Assembly (NCBI GenBank): GCA_025356695.1
Contig: JANXSE010000160.1
Location: 1-12,325, forward strand
Source: Betaproteobacteria bacterium
GTDB lineage: Bacteria > Pseudomonadota > Gammaproteobacteria > Burkholderiales > SG8-41
Reading direction: 5' to 3'
DNA length: 12,325 bases
The notes under the pieces were generated by a model. That model did not search any database, was not told where the DNA came from, and saw only the letters and a program-made list of their open reading frames with translations. Position numbers and translations under genes: made by a program. Shown here in pieces: positions 6,474 to 12,325 of the stretch; within the stretch, counting starts at the first letter, position 1; every line of letters begins with the position of its first letter.

Positions 6474-7430
6474 GTGCTTAAAGGTAAAACATTGCTAATT
6501 TCATTGTGTGCCGCAGCGGTCATGGCAATGGGTATGACGGCGCCGGCATGGTCGGCAGACAAAGTGATCAAGGTCGGCACGCTGAAGTTGATCCACGCCA
6601 TCACGCCGTACTTCTACGAAAAATTTACGCCGCCCGGCTACAAGATCGAAGTGATTCCGTTTGAAACACCGACCGATGGCAAGAATGCGGTAGTTACGCG
6701 CTCGGTCGATTTCGGTACCTACGGGCTGGCCGCCGCTACGCTCGGCGGCGCTGCCGGCGAACCGGTGGTGATTATCGGCGCGCAATGCAATCGCGGCATG
6801 GCGGTGGTCTCCGGCATCAATTCGGGGATCAGCACGATCAAGGATCTGAAGGGCAAGAAGGTCGCGATCCTGCCGGGCTCGACGCAGGAAGTGGTCATAC
6901 TTGACCGCCTCAAAATGGAAGGCATGAGCATCAAGGACATTCAGCCGATCCGTGTCGCCTTCAGCGAAATGCCGGCGGCACTTGAGCGCGGTGACATTGA
7001 CGCTTTCGTCGGCGCCGAACCGGGGCCGTCGATCAGCGTCGCCAAGGGTGTCGGCAAGATCGTCGAGTATCCGTACAGCACGCCGACCGGCTCGGTCAAT
7101 ATGGTGATGACTACCCACGAGTTGATGACCAAAAACGATCCGGAACTGGTCAAGGTGTTCCTGACTATCCACCGCCGCGCCACCGAATATGCGATGGCGA
7201 ACCGCGCGGCATTTGTCGACATGGCGGTGCAGAAACTCGGCCAGCCGAAAGCGACTATCGAAATCGCCGCACCCAACGTTGAACTGACCTGGAACACCGA
7301 TGCCGACTGGGTGACGCGCGCCAAGTACTACGGTTCGGAAATGCTCGACAAGAAACAGATACGCGCGCTGCCCGACTACAGCAAATTCATCGATACCAGT
7401 TTTGTCAGTGCGTTGGCGAAAACGAAGTAA
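6474..7430 (+). CDS. ABC transporter substrate-binding protein (NitT/TauT family)
   Basis: This 318-residue periplasmic receptor captures a small solute for the permease and ATPase encoded next. Residues 1-28 form a Sec signal peptide: Lys-containing start, hydrophobic core, cleavage likely after AWSA. The mature protein begins DKVIKVGTLK and has the layout of the NMT1/SsuA-like group that binds nitrate, taurine, sulfonates, pyrimidine precursors or ureides: an early VGTLK strand, an STIKDLKGKKVAI segment, and FSEMPAALERGDIDAFVGAEP, typical of the second lobe. There is no lipobox, so it is soluble in the periplasm. The start is GTG, with AGGAG 8 nt upstream. The sigma-54 promoter sits 51 nt before the start. 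The permease follows after 9 nt. The substrate cannot be read from sequence; the neighbouring allophanate hydrolase points to a nitrogen-rich amide or ureide. Confidence 0.85.
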   Translation: MLKGKTLLISLCAAAVMAMGMTAPAWSADKVIKVGTLKLIHAITPYFYEKFTPPGYKIEVIPFETPTDGKNAVVTRSVDFGTYGLAAATLGGAAGEPVVIIGAQCNRGMAVVSGINSGISTIKDLKGKKVAILPGSTQEVVILDRLKMEGMSIKDIQPIRVAFSEMPAALERGDIDAFVGAEPGPSISVAKGVGKIVEYPYSTPTGSVNMVMTTHELMTKNDPELVKVFLTIHRRATEYAMANRAAFVDMAVQKLGQPKATIEIAAPNVELTWNTDADWVTRAKYYGSEMLDKKQIRALPDYSKFIDTSFVSALAKTK

Positions 7431-7439
7431 GCAAAACCG

Positions 7440-8222
7440 GTGCGGAATCTCAAGCGCTGGTTGATACCGCTGATTGTGCCGGTCGCGCTGCTCGCGACCT
7501 GGCACATCGGTGTGCGCGTCACCGGCACGCGGCTGATTCCGCTGCCGCAAGACGTCGGCATCATGCTCTATGATTTGGCGTTCGGCGGTTACTACGACGA
7601 CGCTTTCAGTAAAACCCTGCACGTCCATCTGTGGAAGTCGGTGCAACGCGTTTACGGCGGTTTTCTGGCCGCGGCACTGGTCGGCATTCCGCTCGGTCTG
7701 ATGGTCGGGCGTATTCCGTTTGTGCGTAACCTGATCGATCCGACGCTGCAGATACTGCGGCCGATACCGGTGACCGCGTGGTTGCCGCTGTCGATGATTT
7801 TCTTCGGACTCGGGCCGAACGCGGCGATATTTCTGGTTTTTCTCGGCGCGTTTTATCCGATCGTGCTGAATACGACTTTTGGCGTTCGTTCCGTTGATAA
7901 CAAACTTTTTGAAGCGGCATCGATGCTTGGCTGCACCGGCGGTTCGCTGTTCCGTCAGGTGGTGCTGCCGGCGGCAACGCCGTCCATTTTCAACGGGCTG
8001 CGTCTCGGTCACGGCTTCTCGTGGATATTGATCGTGGTGGGTGAAATGACCGGCGTACCCGAAGGCCTCGGCGCTCTCATCATGGACGGGCGCACTTTGT
8101 CGCGCACCGACCTCGTGATTGCCGGAATGATTGTCATCGGTGTTGCCGGTTTTGTCACCGACCGTATGATCGTTGTACTCAACAACCGTTTGCTGCGCTG
8201 GAGTCCGCAACACAATGTCTGA
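7440..8222 (+). CDS. ABC transporter permease (NitT/TauT family)
   Basis: This 260-residue inner-membrane protein forms the translocation path, probably as a homodimer. The first helix lies at about residues 8-25. Further hydrophobic segments are seen near 72-90, 112-123, 126-145, 192-201 and 226-242. The cytoplasmic coupling loop with the EAA motif is at about 158-177 (FEAASMLGCTGGSLFRQVVL) and docks on the ATPase. The length suits the SsuC/TauC/NrtB group. The start is GTG 7440, 9 nt after the receptor stop, with no strong ribosome site, so translation may be coupled. Its last 8 nt overlap the ATPase start, typical of a tightly coupled operon. Confidence 0.9.
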   Translation: MRNLKRWLIPLIVPVALLATWHIGVRVTGTRLIPLPQDVGIMLYDLAFGGYYDDAFSKTLHVHLWKSVQRVYGGFLAAALVGIPLGLMVGRIPFVRNLIDPTLQILRPIPVTAWLPLSMIFFGLGPNAAIFLVFLGAFYPIVLNTTFGVRSVDNKLFEAASMLGCTGGSLFRQVVLPAATPSIFNGLRLGHGFSWILIVVGEMTGVPEGLGALIMDGRTLSRTDLVIAGMIVIGVAGFVTDRMIVVLNNRLLRWSPQHNV

Positions 8223-9024
8223 GACCGAACACGAATCGGCGCCGCATCGCAGTGCCAGACCCATCCTCGCGGTCAAAGGGTTGAGCAAGCGTTTTACCAT
8301 CGGCGAGCAAACGGTGGAAGCGTTGCGCGACGTCAATCTGACTATCAACAAAGGCGAGTTCATCTGTCTGATCGGCGCTTCGGGTTGCGGCAAATCAACG
8401 CTGCTGCGTATCATCGCCGGTTTTGAAACGGCGACGGCGGGCGCAGTTGAAATGTACGGCACACCGATTGCAGAGCCGGGGCCGGAACGCGGCATGGTGT
8501 TTCAGGACTTCGCGCTCTTCCCGTGGCTGACGGTAAAAGAGAACATCGGTTTCGGGCCGCGCCAGCGCGGCCTGCCGAAAGAAAAACTCGACGAGCTGTC
8601 GATGCAATATACAGAGATGGTCGGACTGACCAAGTTCGCCGATTATTATCCGAGCCAGTTATCCGGCGGCATGAAGCAGCGCGTGGCGATTGCGCGCGTG
8701 CTCGCCAATGATTGCGAAGTGCTGCTGATGGATGAACCGTTCGGCGCGCTCGATGCGTTGACGCGCGAAAAACTGCAGCAGGAACTACTCGAGATCTGGG
8801 CGCGCACCAAAGTCACAATTATTTTCGTCACGCACTCGGTCGAAGAAGCGGTGGTGCTGTCGGATCGTATTGTCGTCATGACCGCGGGGCCGGGGCGTAT
8901 CGAGAACGATGCGCGCGTGCCGCTGACGCGGCCGCGCGATGTTTCGGCAATCGACTTCAATCAGGTGCGGCGCGACATTACGCTGCAACTGACCAGCCAT
9001 GTCACGGTCAAGACAGCGGCATAG
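8215..9024 (+). CDS. ABC transporter ATP-binding protein (NitT/TauT family)
   Basis: This 269-residue cytoplasmic ATPase powers the importer. All motifs are intact: Walker A GASGCGKST (54-62), Q-loop Gln97 in VFQDFALFPW, signature LSGGM (149-153), Walker B VLLMDEP (169-175) with catalytic Glu174, D-loop GALDA, and switch His207 in VTHS. FPWLTV after the Q-loop is typical of the SsuB/TauB/NrtD branch. ATG 8215 is chosen: it overlaps the permease stop by 8 nt and has GGAG 11 nt upstream. An ATG 42 nt earlier lies inside the permease and lacks support. This is the last gene of the operon; 64 nt later a strong hairpin separates it from the convergent NHL gene. Confidence 0.93.
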   Translation: MSETEHESAPHRSARPILAVKGLSKRFTIGEQTVEALRDVNLTINKGEFICLIGASGCGKSTLLRIIAGFETATAGAVEMYGTPIAEPGPERGMVFQDFALFPWLTVKENIGFGPRQRGLPKEKLDELSMQYTEMVGLTKFADYYPSQLSGGMKQRVAIARVLANDCEVLLMDEPFGALDALTREKLQQELLEIWARTKVTIIFVTHSVEEAVVLSDRIVVMTAGPGRIENDARVPLTRPRDVSAIDFNQVRRDITLQLTSHVTVKTAA

Positions 9025-9088
9025 CAATAGTTTGCACGCGCGAATTAGACCAGGGTCAATTTAACTGTGTGGCGTATTCGTGGAACGT

Positions 9089-9115
9089 GTGGCGCAGGCG
9101 AGGCGCCTGCGCCAC
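9089..9115. repeat. Perfect 12-bp hairpin between convergent operons
   Basis: GTGGCGCAGGCG (9089-9100) and CGCCTGCGCCAC (9104-9115) are exact complements around a 3-nt AGG loop. It lies between the ends of the ABC operon and the NHL gene, where a two-way transcript end is expected. Neither side carries a T-run, so it may be a dispersed REP-like palindrome doing that job; its right arm recurs at 3484-3499. GTGTGGCG also occurs twice as a direct repeat (9067-9074 and 9087-9094). Confidence 0.7.
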
Positions 9116-9153
9116 GAGCGCGCATTCGCCGCAATACCTCGAATATTGCGCGA

Positions 9154-10095
9154 TTATTTTTTGACGAGCTTGGTGACGCGCCAGTTGAGTGTGTCGGCGA
9201 CATAGATTTCGTTCTTCGCCGTCAACGCGATGAAATGCGCTTCGCCGTACTGGCCAGGCGCCTTGCCTTGCGAGCCGGTGATGCCGAGAACCTTGCCGTT
9301 CATGTCGAGTTGCACGATCTGGCCGGCATGACCGTTGGCGAGCCAGACGTTACCGTCCTTGATGACAAGTCCGCAGGGCGTGCCGAACAGCGGCCATTCC
9401 TTGACGAAATTGCCGTCGGCATCAAATATCTGGATGCGTTTGTTGCCGCGGTCGGCGATATAGACGAGGCCGTTGGCATCGACTGCAACGCCGTGCGGCG
9501 CATCGAATTCACCAGGCCCGCTGCCGCGTTTGCCCCAGCTCTTCAAGTGATTGCCGTTTTTATCGAAGCGCAGCACGCGGTTTTCGCCTTTGCCGCCGTG
9601 GCCCTGCGTCACATAGATGTCGCCGTTGGCTGCAATCGCCACGTCGTTCGGTTCGGTGAACAGTCGCAGCGGCGTCACCGGATGCCATTCGCCGGCGGTG
9701 CCTTTTAGGCCGAGCACCATCTGGATGCGGCCTTCGCGGTTGAATTTGTAGACGACATGGTCGCCGCCGTCGGTTGCCCAGATGTTGTCTTCAGCGTCTA
9801 TGCGCAGACCATGCGGGCGCGCGAACAGGCCTTCGCCGAACGCGCGGATGAATTTCCCGCCGGCATCGAATTCCATTAGCGGTTGCGGGCCGCGATTGAG
9901 CACGATGATGTTGCCCTTGGAGTTAACGGCAACACCGGAAGTTGAGCCGAAGTTCGCATTGGCCGGCAGATTGAAAACATCCGGCACGGCGCTGTAGGCG
10001 AGTTCCGGCAGTTCCGGCGGGCGCTGTATAGACGCCGGTTGTGCGAAAACGTTTGCATTGAAGACAAGCAAAGCAGCGAACAGGGCGGTTCTCAT
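9154..10095 (-). CDS. Secreted NHL-repeat beta-propeller protein
   Basis: This 313-residue protein carries a Sec signal peptide (MRTALFAALLVFNANVFA, then QPAS) and repeated NHL/SMP-30-like blades, each of the form G-V-A-V plus Asp/Asn-G-x-I/V-Y-V/I-A/T-D followed by N/R-R-I/V and F-D-x-x-G. At least five blades can be read, for example GVAVNSKGNIIVLN, GLRIDAEDNIWATDGG, DVAIAANGDIYVTQG, GVAVDANGLVYIADRGNKRI, and a last one with NEIYVADTLNWRV. It probably forms a six-bladed periplasmic propeller. Proteins of this type bind ligands or act as lyases or lactonases; no catalytic assignment is possible. ATG 10095 is preferred over an in-frame GTG at 10110 because AGGAG stands 7 nt before it. It follows the asparaginase-family gene after 21 nt, so the two are probably one transcript. 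Confidence 0.85.
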   Translation of the reverse strand: MRTALFAALLVFNANVFAQPASIQRPPELPELAYSAVPDVFNLPANANFGSTSGVAVNSKGNIIVLNRGPQPLMEFDAGGKFIRAFGEGLFARPHGLRIDAEDNIWATDGGDHVVYKFNREGRIQMVLGLKGTAGEWHPVTPLRLFTEPNDVAIAANGDIYVTQGHGGKGENRVLRFDKNGNHLKSWGKRGSGPGEFDAPHGVAVDANGLVYIADRGNKRIQIFDADGNFVKEWPLFGTPCGLVIKDGNVWLANGHAGQIVQLDMNGKVLGITGSQGKAPGQYGEAHFIALTAKNEIYVADTLNWRVTKLVKK

Positions 10096-10102
10096 GGACT
10101 TA

Positions 10103-10107
10103 CTCCT
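10103..10107 (-). promoter_or_regulatory. Ribosome binding site of the NHL gene
   Basis: On the minus strand AGGAG lies 7 nt before ATG 10095. It overlaps the alternative GTG start region and so decides for the ATG. Confidence 0.7.
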
Positions 10108-10116
10108 CACGCATTT

Positions 10117-11118
10117 TCAATAAAGGTCGAACAGTTTTTGAATTTCGTCTGGATTGTCTGTTTTGGTGAGTGCCAGCGACAGCAATATCGCCGCCTTGTG
10201 CGGCGGCAGATTATCAGCAGCGACCATACCCGGCTCGCTCCAGTTGTTTTCGCGCAGCACGCGGCCTTCGCCGACGCGTGAACTTTGCACGATCACAGCG
10301 CGTTTTGCTTCAACGATTGCGTTGATTTCGGCGGCGAGATTGCCGGTAGCGCCGGCGCCCGAGCCCGCAATCACAATGCCGCGTGCGCCGCCGGCCAGCG
10401 CCGCTTCGGCGAGCCCGGCGCGGCAACCGGTGTGTACATAGAGCACATCAACAATCGGCATATGCTCGACCACGCTCAAATCGAATTCACTCTGCACCGT
10501 ATGGCGGCGCAGCGGCGCGCGGTAATAGACGACGCGGTCGGGATCGGCATAACCGAGCAGACCGGTGTTGCGGCTGCGAAAGGTCTGCAAGCGATAGGTA
10601 TTGGTTTTGGTGACTTCGCGCGCCGCGTTGATTTCATCGTTGAGTACGACAACCACGCCTTTGCCGCGCGTTTCAGCGGCGATGGCGACGCGCACAGCGT
10701 TGAGCAGATTGAGCGGACCATCGGCCGACAACGCCGTATACGGTCGCTGCGCGCCGGTGATAACGATCGGTTTGTCGCTACGCACGGTGAGATTGAGAAA
10801 CCACGCGGTTTCTTCGAGGCTGTTGGTGCCTTGAATGAAAATGATGCCCTCGATCTCGTCACCCTTGAGGATTTTTTCGATTTTGACGGCGAGGCGGCGC
10901 AGTTCGTCGTGGGTGGCGATTTCATGCGGATTGCCAGCGTCGACGTCGATGTGTGCGAGTGCCGCAAGTTCGGGCAGCGTCGGCAGCAGTTCCTCTCCGG
11001 TCATGCGCGGTTTGCCGCTGCGGCCGTAGCGCGTGTAGTCCATGCGATCGCTGCCGCGGCTGTGCAGCGTGCCCGGTGCGAGCATCAGGCGCAGGCGCGG
11101 CAGGCGTTGCTTTGGCAT
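10117..11118 (-). CDS. Asparaginase/glutaminase-family protein with altered active site
   Basis: This 333-residue protein aligns along its whole length with bacterial type II L-asparaginases. Shared signs are the nucleophile region APGT with Thr17, QGTNSLEETAWFLNL with Thr98, the GAQRP and SADGPLNLLNAV segments, VTKTNT with Lys171, and a C-terminal region like the family's QQIFNQY end. Against E. coli AnsB (mature numbering, from memory) several key residues differ: Thr9-Gly10 of TGGT become Ala14-Pro15, Ser58-Gln59 become Asn63-Pro64, and Asp90 becomes Asn99. The nucleophile, Thr89 and Lys162 equivalents are kept. No signal peptide is apparent, so it is probably cytoplasmic. ATG 11118 is chosen, with GGAGGAG 5 nt upstream. 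It leads a two-gene leftward unit with the NHL protein. It may cleave another amide or lack asparaginase activity. Confidence 0.83.
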   Translation of the reverse strand: MPKQRLPRLRLMLAPGTLHSRGSDRMDYTRYGRSGKPRMTGEELLPTLPELAALAHIDVDAGNPHEIATHDELRRLAVKIEKILKGDEIEGIIFIQGTNSLEETAWFLNLTVRSDKPIVITGAQRPYTALSADGPLNLLNAVRVAIAAETRGKGVVVVLNDEINAAREVTKTNTYRLQTFRSRNTGLLGYADPDRVVYYRAPLRRHTVQSEFDLSVVEHMPIVDVLYVHTGCRAGLAEAALAGGARGIVIAGSGAGATGNLAAEINAIVEAKRAVIVQSSRVGEGRVLRENNWSEPGMVAADNLPPHKAAILLSLALTKTDNPDEIQKLFDLY

Positions 11119-11123
11119 CAATG

Positions 11124-11130
11124 CTCCTCC
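11124..11130 (-). promoter_or_regulatory. Ribosome binding site of the asparaginase-family gene
   Basis: GGAGGAG on the minus strand is 5 nt before ATG 11118. A TTG at 11121 is only 2 nt from it and is therefore unlikely to be the start. Confidence 0.75.
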
Positions 11131-11173
11131 AGGTTGCGCTGCTCTGCGGCAGTTTTGCGATTACATTACCACG

Positions 11174-11190
11174 ATCCGCCGCACGCGGAT
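11174..11190. repeat. Small hairpin in the divergent intergenic region
   Basis: ATCCGC and GCGGAT form a 6-bp stem around CGCAC. It is upstream of the asparaginase-family gene and could lie in its leader or be an operator; nothing more can be said. Confidence 0.35.
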
Positions 11191-11272
11191 GCCGCAGCTG
11201 CCGCGATACGCTTAGAATGGCAATCCCGACAGCGATACCAATTGATTTTCCGTAAAAAGTGATAAACCGATT

Positions 11273-11344
11273 CCGTTTGCCCTGAGCTTGTCGAAGGGCG
11301 TTTGTTGACGGAAAGCCGGGCTTCGACAGGCTCAGCCCGAACGG
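11273..11344. repeat. Dispersed-type imperfect inverted repeat (CTGAGCTTGTCGAAG family)
   Basis: The left arm (11273-11299, containing CTGAGCTTGTCGAAG) and the right arm (11315-11344, containing CTTCGACAGGCTCAG) are about 80 percent complementary around a 15-nt centre. I recall this palindrome as a common intergenic repeat in many proteobacterial genomes. It ends about 40 nt before the crotonase start. It is non-coding; the open frame running into it from the crotonase gene is not the real start. Confidence 0.7.
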
Positions 11345-11382
11345 TGTTATGTATTTTGACGCAATCAAAAACAGGGGAATGC

Positions 11383-12099
11383 ATGAGCGATTTCGAATTC
11401 AAGGTCAGGCGCGACGGCGCAATTGCACGCGTCGATCTCAACCGCCCGGACGAAGGCAATGCGATGACGCGCGCCATGATGGTCGAGTTGTCGCGCCTGT
11501 TGCGTGAACTCGGGGCCGACACCGCTGTTCACGTGGTCGCGCTGGAAGCGCGCGGCGCGCATTTCTGCAAGGGCCGCGACGGCAAGGGCGAATCGCGTGC
11601 CGGCATGACGCCGTATGAAATACGCGTGAAGATGATGGGTGCGGTGCTCGGCAGCTATCAGGCGATTGCCGACGTTCCGGTGCCGGTGGTGGCGCTGGTG
11701 CACGCCGACGCGCTGGGTTTCGGCGCCGCGCTCGCGGTGGGTTGCGACATTACGCTCGCTTCTGCGAACGCCGGCTTTGCATTTCCGGAAATCGAACACG
11801 ATATTCCGCCGACGATGGCGATGTGCGCCGCACTCGGCAAGGTCAACAACAAGGCACTGACGTATCTGATCTATTCAGCGGAAAAAATCAGCGCCGAGCG
11901 CGCCGCGGTGGTCGGGCTCGCCAGCAAGGTGATACCGCAGGCGAGTTTTGCGGCCGATGCTGACGCCTTTCTAACGACGCTCGCCAGCCGGCCGCGCCTG
12001 GTGCTCGAAACCATCAAACGTTATCAAGCGCGCGCCGAACATCTGACGCCGGAAATGGCTTCGGAATACGCCGGAACGCTGCTGGCATTGGTGCGTTAG
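11383..12099 (+). CDS. Enoyl-CoA hydratase/isomerase (crotonase) family protein
   Basis: This 238-residue soluble protein has the crotonase fold: VDLNRPDEGNAMT (17-29) near the N-terminus, ARGAHFCKGRD (56-66) forming the first oxyanion segment, HADALGFGAALAVGCD (107-122) the second, and FPEIEHDIPP (134-143). Crotonases act on acyl-CoA thioesters. The hydratase Glu144 equivalent is replaced by Ala116, while the Glu164 equivalent, Glu136, is kept, 20 residues later as expected. Such one-glutamate members are often isomerases, lyases or hydrolases, not hydratases. It is shorter than the usual 255-260 residues. The start ATG 11383 has AGGGGA 4 nt upstream; upstream in-frame sequence belongs to the inverted repeat. 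A Bug-type receptor begins 4 nt after the stop, suggesting co-transcription and a carboxylic-acid catabolic role. The substrate is unknown. Confidence 0.85.
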   Translation: MSDFEFKVRRDGAIARVDLNRPDEGNAMTRAMMVELSRLLRELGADTAVHVVALEARGAHFCKGRDGKGESRAGMTPYEIRVKMMGAVLGSYQAIADVPVPVVALVHADALGFGAALAVGCDITLASANAGFAFPEIEHDIPPTMAMCAALGKVNNKALTYLIYSAEKISAERAAVVGLASKVIPQASFAADADAFLTTLASRPRLVLETIKRYQARAEHLTPEMASEYAGTLLALVR

Positions 12100-12103
12100 G
12101 CGC

Positions 12104-12325
12104 GTGAAGCTCTCCATCGTTCTGCTCGGCGTTGCCGTTGCGACGGCGGCGCTGCCGGCATCGGCGCAGACTTTTCCGATCAAGCCGGTGCGCCTGCTGG
12201 TGCCGTTTTCGCCCGGCGGCGGCACCGATATCACAGCGCGTGCGATCGCGCAGAAACTCGGCGAGCGCTGGGGACATCAGGTGATTGTCGACAACCGCCC
12301 CGGTGCGGCCGGCGACATCGGTGCA
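12104..12325 (+). CDS. Bug/TctC-type tripartite tricarboxylate transporter receptor (3' truncated)
   Basis: Seventy-four codons are visible before the window ends. A signal peptide (about residues 1-21, ending PASA) is followed by QTFPIKPVRLLVPFSPGGGTD and later NRPGAAGDIGA, the hallmark opening of Bug (Bordetella uptake gene) receptors. These periplasmic proteins bind carboxylates or other small acids and are very abundant in Burkholderiales, mostly without adjacent membrane partners. The start is GTG 12104, 4 nt after the crotonase stop, with only a weak AGG upstream, so translational coupling is likely. The ligand cannot be predicted. Confidence 0.88.
   Translation, partial: MKLSIVLLGVAVATAALPASAQTFPIKPVRLLVPFSPGGGTDITARAIAQKLGERWGHQVIVDNRPGAAGDIGA

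Noticed and set aside
6501..8495. A 664-codon open frame on the minus strand opposite the ABC operon
   Set aside because: It is antisense to three genes with intact ABC motifs, rich in Arg and His, and has no recognisable domain; it is a by-product of GC-rich codon use.
9067..9708. A plus-strand frame opposite the NHL gene
   Set aside because: It runs through the 9089-9115 hairpin and opposes clear NHL repeats; no domain is visible.
10285..11262. A 325-codon plus-strand frame opposite the asparaginase-family gene
   Set aside because: The minus-strand frame has clear family motifs and a strong ribosome site; this one has neither.
11302..11382. Upstream extension of the crotonase gene from position 11302
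   Set aside because: This stretch is the inverted repeat, and the ATG at 11383 has a good ribosome site and the family-typical N-terminus.

Overview
The window reads as a GC-rich chromosome segment from a betaproteobacterium, most likely Burkholderiales-like. The reasons are a Bug/TctC-type periplasmic receptor at the right edge, a persulfide dioxygenase-rhodanese fusion, an AtzF-type allophanate hydrolase, and heavy use of GTG/TTG starts with purine-rich ribosome sites. No RNA gene, CRISPR array, transposase or integrase is visible. Eleven coding regions are supported, two of them cut by the window ends.

Left part (1-3581): the C-terminal two-thirds or so of a type III restriction-like helicase-nuclease, followed 11 nt later by a persulfide dioxygenase-rhodanese fusion (glutathione persulfide oxidation), then a convergent 103-residue protein of unknown function and a 323-nt gene-free stretch holding two palindromes.

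Centre (3582-9024): an apparent nitrogen-scavenging locus. Allophanate hydrolase reads left. A kynurenine-formamidase-like alpha/beta hydrolase and a three-gene NitT/TauT-type ABC importer (binding protein, permease, ATPase) read right. The main finding is that both the allophanate hydrolase and the ABC operon are preceded by sequences matching the sigma-54 (RpoN) -24/-12 promoter with exact GG-N10-GC spacing. This ties the two units to one regulatory logic, plausibly nitrogen limitation. No urea carboxylase, biuret hydrolase or cyanuric acid hydrolase is present, so the imported compound and the route to allophanate are open. The alpha/beta hydrolase between the two promoters is the obvious candidate for a missing step.

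Right part (9089-12325): a perfect 12-bp hairpin separates the importer from a leftward pair, an asparaginase-family enzyme with an altered active site followed by a secreted NHL beta-propeller protein. A divergent rightward pair follows, after a dispersed-type inverted repeat: a crotonase-family protein that keeps only one of the two hydratase glutamates, and the start of a Bug/TctC receptor.

All functions are assigned by reading motifs in the translations; no database search was run. Protein families are mostly secure; substrates are not.
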